NCBI GenBank assembly: GCA_015654745.1
Contig: JAATGH010000471.1
Location: 1-34,928 of the forward strand
Length of the DNA: 34,928 bases
DNA from: Enterobacterales bacterium
GTDB taxonomy: Bacteria > Pseudomonadota > Gammaproteobacteria > Enterobacterales > Enterobacteriaceae
Reading direction: 5' to 3'
Shown here: in pieces, positions 1 through 11,187 of the stretch
How the letters are laid out: each line of letters begins with the position of its first letter
Numbering within the stretch: the first letter of the stretch is position 1
Position numbers and translations under genes: made by a program
The notes under the pieces: generated by a model
Database searches by the model: none
Told to the model about the DNA's origin: nothing
The model's input: only the letters and a program-made list of their open reading frames with translations

Positions 1-1
1 C

Positions 2-1354
2 GGTCGTGCAGAATGGGAAGGCCATGAATTTATTGTCGTTGATACCGGCGGGATCGACGGCACCGAAGACGGTGTGGAAACCCGCATGGCCGGCCAGTCG
101 CTGGTGGCCATTGAAGAAGCGGACATCGTGCTGTTTCTGGTGGACGGGCGTGCCGGCCTGATGGCGGCCGACCAGGGCATCGCCAAACATCTGCGCAGTC
201 GCAAGAAAACCACGGTGGTGGTGGCAAATAAAACCGATGGCATCGATGCTGAAAGCGCGGTGGGTGATTTCTATTCACTTGGGCTGGGCGAAGTATTTGC
301 CATTGCGGCGTCCCATGGCCGTGGCGTTAATGGCCTTATGGAACATGTATTGCAACCGCTGATCGAGGACGAAGCTCCCGCGGAAAAAATCGAATATCCG
401 GGTATGGAACCCTGGACCGATGAGGATGATGAAGACTACCAAATCCCCCCCGATGAGGAAGATGATTTCGACCCCCAGTCGCTGCCGATAAAACTGGCCA
501 TTGTCGGACGTCCCAACGTGGGTAAATCGACGCTGACCAATCGGATCCTCGGCGAGGATCGTGTGGTCGTGTTCGATATGCCGGGCACGACCCGCGACAG
601 CATCTATATTCCGATGGTGCGTGACGAGCGGGAATATATCCTTATCGACACCGCCGGGGTGCGTAAACGCGGGAAAATTACCGAAACGGTGGAGAAATTT
701 TCGGTGATTAAAACGCTGCAGGCGATTGAAGATGCCAACGTTGTCCTCTTGGTTATCGATGCCCGCGAAGGTATTTCCGATCAGGATCTCTCCCTGTTGA
801 GCTTTATTCTTAACAGCGGGCGTTCGTTAGTCATCGCGGTCAATAAATGGGATGGACTGACGCAGGAAATCAAGGATGAAGTCAAGGAGACGCTGGATAT
901 GCGCCTGGGCTTTATCGATTTTGCCCGCGTACACTTTATCTCGGCGCTGCACGGCAGCGGCGTGGGCAATCTGTTTGAATCCATCAACGAGGCTTATCGC
1001 TGTTCGACAAAACGCATCAATACTTCGATGTTGACCAAGATCATGCTGATGGCGGTGGAAGAGCATCAACCGCCGCTGGTGCGTGGCCGACGGGTAAAAC
1101 CCAAATATGCCCATGCCGGTGGATATAACCCGCCGATCGTGGTCATCCACGGTACCCAGGTTAAAAGCCTGCCCGACTCGTACAAGCGTTACCTGATGAA
1201 CTATTTCCGCCGTTCGCTGGAGATCATGGGCACCCCGATTCGAATCCAGTTCAATGAAGGGACCAACCCGTTCGCCGGCAAGCATAATACCTTGACGCCT
1301 AACCAGATGCGTAAACGCAAGCGTCTGATAAGCCATATCAAAAAGAGCAAGTAA
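2..1354 (+). CDS. der: GTPase Der (ribosome assembly), 5' end outside the window
   Basis: Tandem-domain GTPase needed for maturation of the 50S ribosomal subunit. The open frame runs in from the left edge, and about 40 N-terminal residues, including the first P-loop, are missing compared with the roughly 490-residue E. coli protein. Visible parts are the first-domain DTGGIDG (G3) and NKTDG (G4), an acidic linker ([19 protein letters not shown]), the second P-loop [24 protein letters not shown] and NKWDG, and the KH-like C-terminal domain ending in a lysine-rich tail ([13 protein letters not shown]). The linker differs in sequence from E. coli, as is usual in this family. yfgJ follows on the same strand after about 150 bp. 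Identification is firm. Confidence 0.97.
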   Translation, partial: GRAEWEGHEFIVVDTGGIDGTEDGVETRMAGQSLVAIEEADIVLFLVDGRAGLMAADQGIAKHLRSRKKTTVVVANKTDGIDAESAVGDFYSLGLGEVFAIAASHGRGVNGLMEHVLQPLIEDEAPAEKIEYPGMEPWTDEDDEDYQIPPDEEDDFDPQSLPIKLAIVGRPNVGKSTLTNRILGEDRVVVFDMPGTTRDSIYIPMVRDEREYILIDTAGVRKRGKITETVEKFSVIKTLQAIEDANVVLLVIDAREGISDQDLSLLSFILNSGRSLVIAVNKWDGLTQEIKDEVKETLDMRLGFIDFARVHFISALHGSGVGNLFESINEAYRCSTKRINTSMLTKIMLMAVEEHQPPLVRGRRVKPKYAHAGGYNPPIVVIHGTQVKSLPDSYKRYLMNYFRRSLEIMGTPIRIQFNEGTNPFAGKHNTLTPNQMRKRKRLISHIKKSK

Positions 1355-1501
1355 GACCCACACGGCTAACAGCGCCGGCCGGTGGAAAGGCTCTCAGGGA
1401 TGAGGGTCACGCTCGCGCGCCAGGCTCTGCAAGGAGGGATAAACGGCGTTTTTTTGCTACGATCTTGCCCGCGGTTCGCGGCGTGAAAACGGGAGAACCC
1501 T

Positions 1502-1723
1502 ATGGAAATGTTATGCCCGGTCTGCCAATCTTCGCTGCAAGCGCAAGACGAGGATGTCTATTGCGACCGTTGCCGGCGCCGGTACCAGAAATTGGCTTTT
1601 TGCCCGGATTGTGCCAAACCCCTGGATGTGCTTAAGGCCTGTGGCGCCGTAGACTATTTTTGTTCCAATGGCGACGGCCTGATTTCCAAACGGCGGGTTA
1701 ATCTGACGTTCGTCCCGCGATAA
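1502..1723 (+). CDS. yfgJ: YfgJ-type zinc-ribbon protein
   Basis: A 73-residue cytoplasmic protein of the YfgJ family, whose function is not established. It has two zinc-ribbon units: C5-x2-C8 with C21-x2-C24, and C34-x2-C37 with C47 and C54. The stretch KACGAVDYFC and the following GLISKRRV are typical of the family. A purine-rich ribosome binding site (GGGAGAA) lies just upstream of the ATG. It sits directly after der, as in E. coli, where the next gene is xseA. Here xseA is about 9.5 kb further on, and the next gene (emfourin) converges from the other strand only 21 bp away. Confidence 0.9.
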   Translation: MEMLCPVCQSSLQAQDEDVYCDRCRRRYQKLAFCPDCAKPLDVLKACGAVDYFCSNGDGLISKRRVNLTFVPR

Positions 1724-1744
1724 AGGTCGCGCCGGCGGACAGGC

Positions 1745-2086
1745 CTACTCTAACGTCCCTTTTTTCCACAACATCGCCAATTCCGGCGGTGCGCTACTTT
1801 CCGGTACCACAATTTCCAATCCTGGCGGTGACTGTCGCGCGGTATCCTGTCCCAAAACCACAATACGATAATAGCGCTGATCGCCACGTCCGGCACTGGG
1901 CGCGCCGCCGATCGGCACCAAAGACGCCATGGGATTAATCAATGCACACAGGCGTTCCCGCTGCGTCAGCGAGAGATCGCACCAGGCGACCCGCTGTCGT
2001 ACGTTAAGCGTCGGAATAAAGGCCAGCCCACCCTCGCGGGATACTTCGAGCACCGTATGTTCATTTAATGGGGATAACAGCGCCAT
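1745..2086 (-). CDS. Emfourin-type protein inhibitor of the adjacent M4 protease
   Basis: A 113-residue protein without a signal peptide, encoded 18 bp downstream of the protealysin gene on the same strand. Small proteins in this position in Serratia (emfourin) are tight inhibitors of protealysin-like M4 metalloproteases. Size, position and the short hydrophobic motifs (GGLAFIPTL, YYRIVVL, LEIVVPES) fit that family. The ATG has a strong Shine-Dalgarno sequence, GGAGG, at 6-nt spacing. The product should stay in the cytoplasm and keep the co-expressed protease inactive. Inhibitory activity is inferred from family and linkage, since no catalytic motif exists to read. Confidence 0.8.
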   Translation of the reverse strand: MALLSPLNEHTVLEVSREGGLAFIPTLNVRQRVAWCDLSLTQRERLCALINPMASLVPIGGAPSAGRGDQRYYRIVVLGQDTARQSPPGLEIVVPESSAPPELAMLWKKGTLE

Positions 2087-2104
2087 GTCATGCCTCCGTA
2101 ACCT

Positions 2105-3148
2105 CTATTTGGTGTTGGCCAGTACCCCGACCTGCCGCCAGGCATTGGTCACCGCGGCGGCGGAGTCTTCGGTAAAAAGCTCGCCGGCATGTTTAACGGT
2201 CAGGTTGGCAAACGCGGCGAAATCGGCATTCTGCTTAAGGCTGTTATCACATAATGTGGCATACCAGATACGACCGGCTTTTTCCCAAGCATTGCCCCCC
2301 AACGCGATGGCCGCAAGATAAAATGCCCGGTTGGGGATGCCGGAATTGAGGTGGACTCCGCCGTTATCCTCGCGCGTATGGACAAAATTGGCCATATCGG
2401 CCGGCTGAGGATCCTTGCCCAAGACCGGATCATCGTAAGCCGTGCCCGGCGCCGACATCGAGCGCAGGCCTTTGCCCTTGATGGTGCTGGCCAATAGCCC
2501 TTCACCGATAATCCAGTCGGCCCGATCGGCGGTTTGCCGTAAATGAAACTGTTTTACCAGCGAACCGAAAACATCCGACATCGATTCATTTAAGGCGCCG
2601 GATTGTTCAAAATAACTCAAATTGGCTTCGGACTCCGTCACCCCATGGGTCAGTTCGTGAGCCACCACGTCAATGGCGATGGTAAAACGTTTGAAAATTT
2701 CGCCGTCGCCGTCGCCAAATACCATTTGTTCACCGTTCCAGAAGGCGTTTTGGTAAGCGGTACCGTAATGCACGCTACCGGTCAACGGCAGGCCTTTATC
2801 ATCAAGAGAGTTACGGTGGAAAATCTGCCAGTAAAAGTCGTAGGTGACGCCTAAATAATCATAAGCCTCATTGGCTGCGACATCCGACACCGCCGACTGG
2901 CTTTCCTTGCGTAACAGCGTGCCGGGCAGGTCCATGGTATTGCGCGCATCATAAATAGCGCGCTCGGCCTTGCCGGCCTGCGCGGTCGCCAGGTTGCGTA
3001 TGGGTAGGGGATTATGGCCCATCAACGCGTGAACATGGGTCAGGGTATGCTGCGCATAGCGCCTTTGATGTTCACTGCCTTTTTCGATAATCCGTCGTAG
3101 AATATAAGGCGGGATAACGCATTGATAACGCGAAGTATAGATATCCAC
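2105..3148 (-). CDS. Protealysin-like M4 (thermolysin family) zinc metalloprotease
   Basis: A 347-residue thermolysin-type protease of the protealysin subgroup. The zinc site is HELTH at residues 164-168 (catalytic Glu165), with the third ligand Glu188 in GALNESMSD and the transition-state His266 in DNGGVHLNSG. There is no signal peptide. Instead a short (about 50-residue) propeptide carries PPYILRRI, the cysteine-switch-like segment typical of protealysins, so the enzyme is probably made in the cytoplasm as a short-pro form. The start is GTG with GAGG five bases upstream, and that GAGG lies inside an inverted repeat (see the 3153-3201 entry). It forms an operon with the emfourin-like inhibitor. 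Protealysins of Serratia have been linked to cleavage of actin and bacterial OmpX during host-cell invasion; that role here is inference. Confidence 0.93.
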   Translation of the reverse strand: MDIYTSRYQCVIPPYILRRIIEKGSEHQRRYAQHTLTHVHALMGHNPLPIRNLATAQAGKAERAIYDARNTMDLPGTLLRKESQSAVSDVAANEAYDYLGVTYDFYWQIFHRNSLDDKGLPLTGSVHYGTAYQNAFWNGEQMVFGDGDGEIFKRFTIAIDVVAHELTHGVTESEANLSYFEQSGALNESMSDVFGSLVKQFHLRQTADRADWIIGEGLLASTIKGKGLRSMSAPGTAYDDPVLGKDPQPADMANFVHTREDNGGVHLNSGIPNRAFYLAAIALGGNAWEKAGRIWYATLCDNSLKQNADFAAFANLTVKHAGELFTEDSAAAVTNAWRQVGVLANTK

Positions 3149-3152
3149 AAGA

Positions 3153-3201
3153 GCCTCGGAATGTTAATGATTAACAAAGTAAGTATAACCCACTCCGAGG
3201 C
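3153..3201 (-). promoter_or_regulatory. Nested inverted repeats in the protealysin 5' region
   Basis: An 8-bp perfect inverted repeat (GCCTCGGA at 3153-3160, TCCGAGGC at 3194-3201) encloses a perfect 13-bp palindrome, GTTAATGATTAAC, at 3163-3175. A possible -10 (TATACT on the minus strand) is at 3182-3187. The left arm contains the GAGG ribosome binding site of the GTG-started protease gene. A transcript reading through from lacZ could therefore fold and hide that site, while the inner palindrome could be a regulator operator. Both roles are inference. Confidence 0.5.
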
Positions 3202-3215
3202 GGTAACCAGGGAAA

Positions 3216-6332
<3,117 letters not shown>

Positions 6333-6372
6333 TTAGCCGCGTGGCGGCGATAAATCGGATTCGGGTTGAGTG

Positions 6373-6393
6373 CGATGTTATCCGCTCACATTG
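6373..6393 (-). promoter_or_regulatory. Primary lac operator (O1-like)
   Basis: On the minus strand this 21-bp site contains GTGAGCGGATAAC, the core of E. coli O1, centred at 6383. The half-sites match each other at 7 of 10 positions. It starts seven bases downstream of the proposed lacZ -10 element, nearly the spacing of E. coli O1. The recognition helix of the adjacent LacI (YQTVSR) equals that of E. coli LacI, which supports the assignment. Confidence 0.88.
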
Positions 6394-6400
6394 ATTAGGT

Positions 6401-6430
6401 ATTAAACATCGCGTAGATTCATGTTAGCAA
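6401..6430 (-). promoter_or_regulatory. lacZ promoter
   Basis: The -10 is TTTAAT (plus-strand ATTAAA, 6401-6406) and the -35 is TTGCTA (plus-strand TAGCAA, 6425-6430), separated by 18 bp. The operator lies immediately downstream and a CRP-like site upstream, as in the E. coli lac promoter. Confidence 0.65.
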
Positions 6431-6444
6431 CGCCAATGCAAAAA

Positions 6445-6466
6445 TAATATGACCTTATAGACAAAA
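6445..6466 (-). promoter_or_regulatory. Probable CRP site of lacZ
   Basis: The site has half-sites TGTCT and TCATA separated by 6 bp, against the consensus TGTGA-N6-TCACA (7 of 10 core matches). Counting from the proposed -10, its centre falls at about -60.5, close to the -61.5 class I position of the E. coli lac CRP site. Position is the stronger argument; the sequence match is moderate. Confidence 0.5.
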
Positions 6467-6502
6467 ATGGGTATATGTCGGGCTAAAATAGCGGCATTGC
6501 TT

Positions 6503-6523
6503 TAATGTGAGCGTATACCTTAA
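6503..6523 (+). promoter_or_regulatory. Auxiliary lac operator-like site
   Basis: A second copy of the left lac half-site, AATGTGAGCG, lies near the lacI side of the intergenic region, centred at 6513, 130 bp from the primary operator. Its right half is degenerate, as in E. coli auxiliary operators O2 and O3. It could support DNA looping by a LacI tetramer or act on lacI itself. Confidence 0.5.
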
Positions 6524-6524
6524 A

Positions 6525-6555
6525 TTGTTTCTGCCGTTATGATAACGGCTATGAT
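6525..6555 (+). promoter_or_regulatory. Putative lacI promoter with a palindromic spacer
   Basis: A -35-like TTGTTT (6525-6530) and a -10 TATGAT (6550-6555) are 19 bp apart. The spacer is filled by a perfect 17-bp palindrome with arms GCCGTTAT and ATAACGGC around a central G (6533-6549). The palindrome could be an operator or a structural element; its cognate protein is unknown. Confidence 0.45.
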
Positions 6556-6584
6556 GCGTATGACGCGCAATCGGGAGAAGGGTA

Positions 6585-7664
6585 TTGAAACCAAAAAACG
6601 CCACGTTGGATGATGTGGCCCGCCGGGCCGGCGTATCTTACCAGACGGTGTCCAGGGTACTGAATCGATCGGCCCATGTTACCGAAGCCACCCGGGCCAA
6701 GGTGGCGGAGGCCATCAGGGCGTTGAACTACGTGCCAAATCGCATGGCGCAGCAATTGGCCGGCAAACGCGGTTTTACGCTGGGTCTGGTGACCATATCG
6801 CTTGGACTGCACGCCCCCGCGCAAATTGCCGCCGCGGTAAAGCATTATGCCGACCAAATGGGGTTTAACCTGCTGATCGCGTTGGCCGATGGCGAAGCGG
6901 GCGAGGGGGTGCAGCCGGCGCTGAATGAGCTACAGGCGCAACGGGTGGATGGCGTCATCCTTAACCTGCCGCTGGAGGCGCAACAGGCACAGCAGGTGGC
7001 CGAGGATAATCCCGGGTTGCCCTGTCTGTTCCTGGATGTTCCGCCCGGCGCGGGGGTGTTCCACGTCGTTTTTAATCCTTACGACGGAACCGGGGCCAGC
7101 GTGGAGCATCTATACCGCCAGGGGCATCGCGCCTTCGGCCTGCTGTCCGGCCCGCTCACGTCCGTTTCCGCCCGGTTGCGCCTGGAAAGCTGGCGGCGGT
7201 CGCTGCAAGGGCATGGCCTGGAGCCGGCGTTATGTCTGCAGGGCGATTGGAGTGCTCAAAGCGGCTATCATTGTACCTTGGAGATGACGCGCACTCCCGA
7301 GTCCTTCACCGCTCTGTTGGTCGGTAACGATCAGATGGCGCTCGGCGCCTTGAGTGCCTTGCACCAGTTGCGGCTTGACGTACCGGCGCGTATTTCGCTT
7401 ATTGGCTATGACGATACCCGCGATAGTGCGTTTTTCCTGCCGTCGCTCACCACGGTTTCGCAGGATTTCGACCGCTTGGGACGGGAAGCGGTGGACAGGC
7501 TGGTGGCGTATATTAACGATAGTGCACGCCAGTCCGCGCAATCACTGGTGTTGCCTACCGAATTGATTATCCGCGGCTCTACCGCCAAACCCGATACGGA
7601 TCGTGAAAATAATCGACAGCTGGCGGAGCGCTTGCAACAGATTGCCGCAGAGCTGCGGCGCTAG
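6585..7664 (+). CDS. lacI: Lactose operon repressor LacI (TTG start)
   Basis: A 359-residue repressor (E. coli LacI has 360). The headpiece MKPKNATLDDVARRAGVSYQ is followed by TVSRVLNRS, so the residues that read the operator (YQ...R) are unchanged from E. coli. The hinge PNRMAQQLAGK, the inducer-pocket segment PLTSVSARLRL, GDWSAQSG and NDQMALGAL are all present. The C-terminal part (NRQLAERLQQIAAELRR) resembles the tetramerisation helix. Translation starts at TTG behind the ribosome binding site GGGAGAAGGG; no in-frame ATG or GTG lies nearby, and E. coli lacI also uses a weak start (GTG). Controls the divergent lacZ. Confidence 0.93.
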   Translation: MKPKNATLDDVARRAGVSYQTVSRVLNRSAHVTEATRAKVAEAIRALNYVPNRMAQQLAGKRGFTLGLVTISLGLHAPAQIAAAVKHYADQMGFNLLIALADGEAGEGVQPALNELQAQRVDGVILNLPLEAQQAQQVAEDNPGLPCLFLDVPPGAGVFHVVFNPYDGTGASVEHLYRQGHRAFGLLSGPLTSVSARLRLESWRRSLQGHGLEPALCLQGDWSAQSGYHCTLEMTRTPESFTALLVGNDQMALGALSALHQLRLDVPARISLIGYDDTRDSAFFLPSLTTVSQDFDRLGREAVDRLVAYINDSARQSAQSLVLPTELIIRGSTAKPDTDRENNRQLAERLQQIAAELRR

Positions 7665-7679
7665 CCTGGGGTCTACAGA

Positions 7680-7715
7680 ACTGTGCTGATTTCGCCGTCA
7701 CAGTCTTGTTTTTTT
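7680..7715 (+). terminator. lacI terminator
   Basis: A 6-bp stem (ACTGTG at 7680-7685, CACAGT at 7699-7704) is followed by CTTGTTTTTTT. It lies 16 bp after the lacI stop. The loop is long (13 nt), so efficiency is uncertain. Confidence 0.6.
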
Positions 7716-7778
7716 CGCCTACCCGCGACGCGAAAGCCGTAGGGCAAGCCCATCAGCTTATACGCCGCGGGGTAGCCG

Positions 7779-7800
7779 CTCCCCGCCGGCAGACGGGGAG
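7779..7800. repeat. GC-rich hairpin between lacI and mqo
   Basis: A 7-bp perfect inverted repeat, CTCCCCG and CGGGGAG, has an 8-nt loop and lies five bases beyond the mqo stop. No T-run follows on the mqo strand, so it is not a classical intrinsic terminator; it may stabilise 3' ends. Confidence 0.4.
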
Positions 7801-7804
7801 GTGG

Positions 7805-9424
7805 TTACATTACTTTTGGCAGACGGTCCCATTGTTCGGGGCTGGCGTCATTATTGTCCAGCCCCGATTCCAGGTAAGCCAATTGTAGTATGTCACAGGT
7901 ATAGGCCCGAATCTTATTGGTCAGCTCGACGCTGCCGTCCAGGGTTTGGCCGTATGAAAGAATCATCTCGCGCAGCTTGCCCTGCCAGGCTTCGCTAGCC
8001 GCGCGTTCCTTGAACATCTTTTCCAACAGCTCCAACATGATGGGGGCGGCGGTGGAGGCGCCGGGCGAGGCGCCCAATAGCGCCGCCAGCGTGCCGTCGG
8101 CCGAATTGACCATTTCGGTTCCGAACTGCAAAATGCCGCCTTTCAACGGATCCTTTTTAATGATCTGCACCCGTTGGCCGGCGTCCATGAGTTCCCAGTC
8201 CTCCAGTTTTGCCTGCGGATAATATTCGCGCAGGGCGTTTAGCCGTTTTGGATTCGACATAAGCGCTTGCCCCACCAGATACCCCACCAAACCGAAATTA
8301 TCCAGTCCGACGCGCAGCATCGGCAGCAGATTTTGCCGGGTCAACGAGGCGAACAGATCCAGCCAGGAACCGCGTTTAAGAAATTTACTGCTAAAGGTGG
8401 CGTAGGGGCCAAATAGCAGGGTACGTTTTCCGTCCAGCATACGGGTATCAATATGCGGCACCGACATCGGCGGGGCGCCCACCGAGGCTTTACCGTACAC
8501 TTTGGCCAAATGACCGTTAACCACCTGAGGGCGGGTGGTGACCAGAAACTTACCCCCTACCGGGAAACCGGCGTAACCGCGGGCTTCGGGAATGCCGGAT
8601 TTTTGCAACAAGCGCAGCGACGCGCCGCCGGCGCCGATAAACACATAACGCGCGCGCACGGAGGTTTGCTTACCCTGATTGGCCAGGTCGGCAACTTTTA
8701 CCGTCCAGGTGCCATCGGCATTACGACTGATGTCGGTAACGTCATGGCGCAGATGCAGGTTGACGTTATCATGCCGATCCAGCGCGTCGAGCATCTGGCG
8801 CGTCAGTTCGCCGAAGTTGACATCGGTACCCATGGTCATATGGGTCGCCGCCACTTTCTGGAAGGGTTTGCGCCCCTCCATGATCATGGGCGCCCACTGC
8901 TTTATTTGATGGCTATCCTCGGAATACTCCATGCCATGAAACAGCGTGCTGCGCTGCAGGGCGGCGTAGCGCTGGCGTAAGAAATTCACATCCTCTTCTC
9001 CCCAGACGAAGCTCATATGGGGAACGTTGTTGATAAAGCTTTTGGGCTCGCCCAGAATCTGGTTTTTCACCAGATAGGCCCAAAATTGACGGGATATTTC
9101 ATAAGATTCGTTAACCGATACCGCCTTGGTGATATCGATCGAACCATCCGCCTGCTGCGGCGTATAGTTTAATTCACAAAACGCGGCATGCCCGGTACCG
9201 GCGTTATTCCAGCCGTTGGAGCTCTCTTCGGCGGTTTTATCCAGCCGCTCGTACATATTAATGGTCCAGTCGGGCTCAAGTTCCTTAATGTAGGTACCAA
9301 GCGTGGCGCTCATTACTCCGCCCCCAATAAGGACAACATCCACCGGGGCGTTATTCGCAGCCTTTTGCCGTTGGGCTGATGCCAACAGATTCATGCAAAG
9401 GGATGCGATGAAATGCTCTTTCAT
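7805..9424 (-). CDS. mqo: Malate:quinone oxidoreductase
   Basis: A 539-residue FAD-dependent, membrane-associated enzyme that oxidises malate to oxaloacetate and passes electrons to quinone. It carries an N-terminal Rossmann motif ([14 protein letters not shown]), the family signature [50 protein letters not shown] and [16 protein letters not shown]. The length fits E. coli Mqo (548); the N-terminus is slightly different and lacks a clear signal peptide. The ATG at 9424 has only a weak ribosome binding site, and a later Met (residue 11) is possible. It is divergent from the MdtG-like gene across a 480-bp AT-rich region. E. coli mqo is repressed by ArcA, so ArcA-type sites might be sought there. 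Confidence 0.95.
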   Translation of the reverse strand: MKEHFIASLCMNLLASAQRQKAANNAPVDVVLIGGGVMSATLGTYIKELEPDWTINMYERLDKTAEESSNGWNNAGTGHAAFCELNYTPQQADGSIDITKAVSVNESYEISRQFWAYLVKNQILGEPKSFINNVPHMSFVWGEEDVNFLRQRYAALQRSTLFHGMEYSEDSHQIKQWAPMIMEGRKPFQKVAATHMTMGTDVNFGELTRQMLDALDRHDNVNLHLRHDVTDISRNADGTWTVKVADLANQGKQTSVRARYVFIGAGGASLRLLQKSGIPEARGYAGFPVGGKFLVTTRPQVVNGHLAKVYGKASVGAPPMSVPHIDTRMLDGKRTLLFGPYATFSSKFLKRGSWLDLFASLTRQNLLPMLRVGLDNFGLVGYLVGQALMSNPKRLNALREYYPQAKLEDWELMDAGQRVQIIKKDPLKGGILQFGTEMVNSADGTLAALLGASPGASTAAPIMLELLEKMFKERAASEAWQGKLREMILSYGQTLDGSVELTNKIRAYTCDILQLAYLESGLDNNDASPEQWDRLPKVM

Positions 9425-9907
9425 GCGCAGTGTCTCTATTTAAGAAATTAAGTATACCGCAGGGCAATATTATTGAGGTTGCTTTGAGCCCAATACTGTC
9501 TGCTAATCCTTTCCGATTCTATTAGCCACCACCCGCTAAGTAAACTAAAAAGTGATGTTACCGGCCGGTTAAGATATATAATGCTTATGGCTGTTAACTG
9601 ATTGAAATTCAGCCGCTTTTGAGTGGCATTTGTTAAATATTCACTTTTCATTAACAAATGCTTACCATCTTTTTATCATGGCTAAAAGGATGATTTAAGT
9701 GTTATCTGCGTTATTTGCGGCAATCCGCCACCGTATCGTCTTTAATACTAAAATAAATAGCAGCTCATCGTTTCTCTATTTTTTACGCGCTGGACAGAAG
9801 ATGTTTTTATGAATAGGAGATTGATATTATTTTTACTTCTCTGGTGCATTGAAGTCTAAAAAATTATTTTGTGGTTTGATGTATTTGGCTGGCGCAAGGA
9901 GTCATGC
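9425..9907. other. AT-rich intergenic region between mqo and the MFS gene
   Basis: No convincing gene is present. The region holds a perfect 10-bp inverted repeat, CATTTGTTAA (9627-9636) and TTAACAAATG (9651-9660), with a 14-nt AT-rich loop. A 69-codon minus-strand frame at 9448-9657 has no ribosome binding site or recognisable similarity. Confidence 0.6.
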
Positions 9908-11128
9908 ATGGTCACCATTACCCCGGCGCCTTTAGCCGACGGCAATCGCTATTGGCAGCGAAACTTAGCGGTCTGCGTATTTGGGTCTGTTACCACCATC
10001 ATTGCGATGACGCTGCTGCTGCCGTTCCTTCCGCTCTATGTTGAGCAACTAGGGGTGACCGGCCAGGCGGCCATCGGCCAATGGTCGGGCCTGGCCTATG
10101 GGGCAACCTTTTTCAGCGCGGCGCTAACCGCGCCGCTGTGGGGGCGTTTGGGGGATCGTTATGGCCGCAAGCTGATGCTGATCCGCGCCAGCTTAGGCAT
10201 GGCTATTGCGATGACCCTGCTAGGCATGGCGCACAGCGTCTGGCAACTGGTGGCATTACGCCTGCTGGCCGGCCTGTTGGGCGGCTATGCGTCCGGTTCC
10301 ATGATCCTGGTGGCGACGCAGACGCCCAAGGCCCGCACCGGCTGGTCCCTGGGCGTACTGTCCTCCGGCATTATGGCGGGGAATTTTATCGGTCCGCTGA
10401 TCGGCGGGACCTTGCCGCCGCTGATCGGTATCCGCGCGACCTTCATCGTCGCCGGCGCGGTGATCTTTATCTCTTTTCTGGCGACCACTTTCCTGCTTAA
10501 AGAGGAGCCGGGGTCGGGCGCCCGGCGGGCGACGCCGTCATCCGCCGGCGCGGCCATCGGCTTTAGCCGGCCGGTGCTGGCCATGCTGGTGACCGGAACC
10601 CTGCTGATGGTCGCCAATATGTCTATCGAGCCGATTATTACGCTGTATGTGGCGCAACTGGTCACGTCATCCCATGTGACCTTGGTCGCCGGCCTGACCA
10701 TGGCCAGCGCCGCCCTGGGCAGCATTATCTCCGCCTCCTGGCTGGGACGCCTGGCGGATCGCGCCGGCTCATGGAATGTGATTATCGGATGTCTACTGGC
10801 GGCGGCAGTGCTGTTAATCCCCCAGGCTCTGGTTACCCAGGGGTGGCAACTGGTGGTACTGCGTTTTTTCATGGGTCTGGCCCTGGGGGGCCTGCTTCCC
10901 TGTATCGCCAGCGTTATCCGTCATAACGTGCCGGACGCCATTGCCGGTAAAATGCTGGGCTACTCGACGTCCGCCCAATATGTCGGCCAGGTTGCGGGAC
11001 CGCTGCTGGGCGGGATGATTGGCGGCCATTTTGGTATGCGGCCGGTATTTTTCGGTACCTGCATATTGCTGATGGCGGGCGCCGGTTATAACTGGCTGGC
11101 GCGTGCATCCACCGCGGCCGGTCGCTAG
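9908..11128 (+). CDS. MdtG-like major facilitator superfamily drug exporter
   Basis: A 406-residue inner-membrane protein with about 12 hydrophobic helices. MFS motif A appears as WGRLGDRYGRKLM after helix 2, and the segment PFLPLYVEQLGVTG is nearly that of E. coli MdtG (408 residues), a proton-driven exporter linked to fosfomycin and deoxycholate resistance. A motif C-like GNFIGPLIGG follows in helix 5. I chose the ATG at 9908 because AAGGAG lies six bases upstream; an in-frame TTG at 9869 has no such site. It converges on xseA. Substrate is not readable from sequence, and a sugar-exporter role is also possible. Confidence 0.8.
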   Translation: MVTITPAPLADGNRYWQRNLAVCVFGSVTTIIAMTLLLPFLPLYVEQLGVTGQAAIGQWSGLAYGATFFSAALTAPLWGRLGDRYGRKLMLIRASLGMAIAMTLLGMAHSVWQLVALRLLAGLLGGYASGSMILVATQTPKARTGWSLGVLSSGIMAGNFIGPLIGGTLPPLIGIRATFIVAGAVIFISFLATTFLLKEEPGSGARRATPSSAGAAIGFSRPVLAMLVTGTLLMVANMSIEPIITLYVAQLVTSSHVTLVAGLTMASAALGSIISASWLGRLADRAGSWNVIIGCLLAAAVLLIPQALVTQGWQLVVLRFFMGLALGGLLPCIASVIRHNVPDAIAGKMLGYSTSAQYVGQVAGPLLGGMIGGHFGMRPVFFGTCILLMAGAGYNWLARASTAAGR

Positions 11129-11187
11129 CACGCCGGCGCGGCTAAGGTAAATGCCTGGCGTCAGTGAGTGATACGGCTAGGGTGAGC

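Noticed and set aside
827-1363. 178-codon open frame opposite der
   Set aside because: It is the shadow of a conserved GC-rich gene on the other strand, without recognisable domains.
9908-11128. The MFS gene as the missing lactose permease
   Set aside because: Its motifs match MdtG-type antiporters rather than LacY, and it lies beyond mqo, not in the lacZ transcript.
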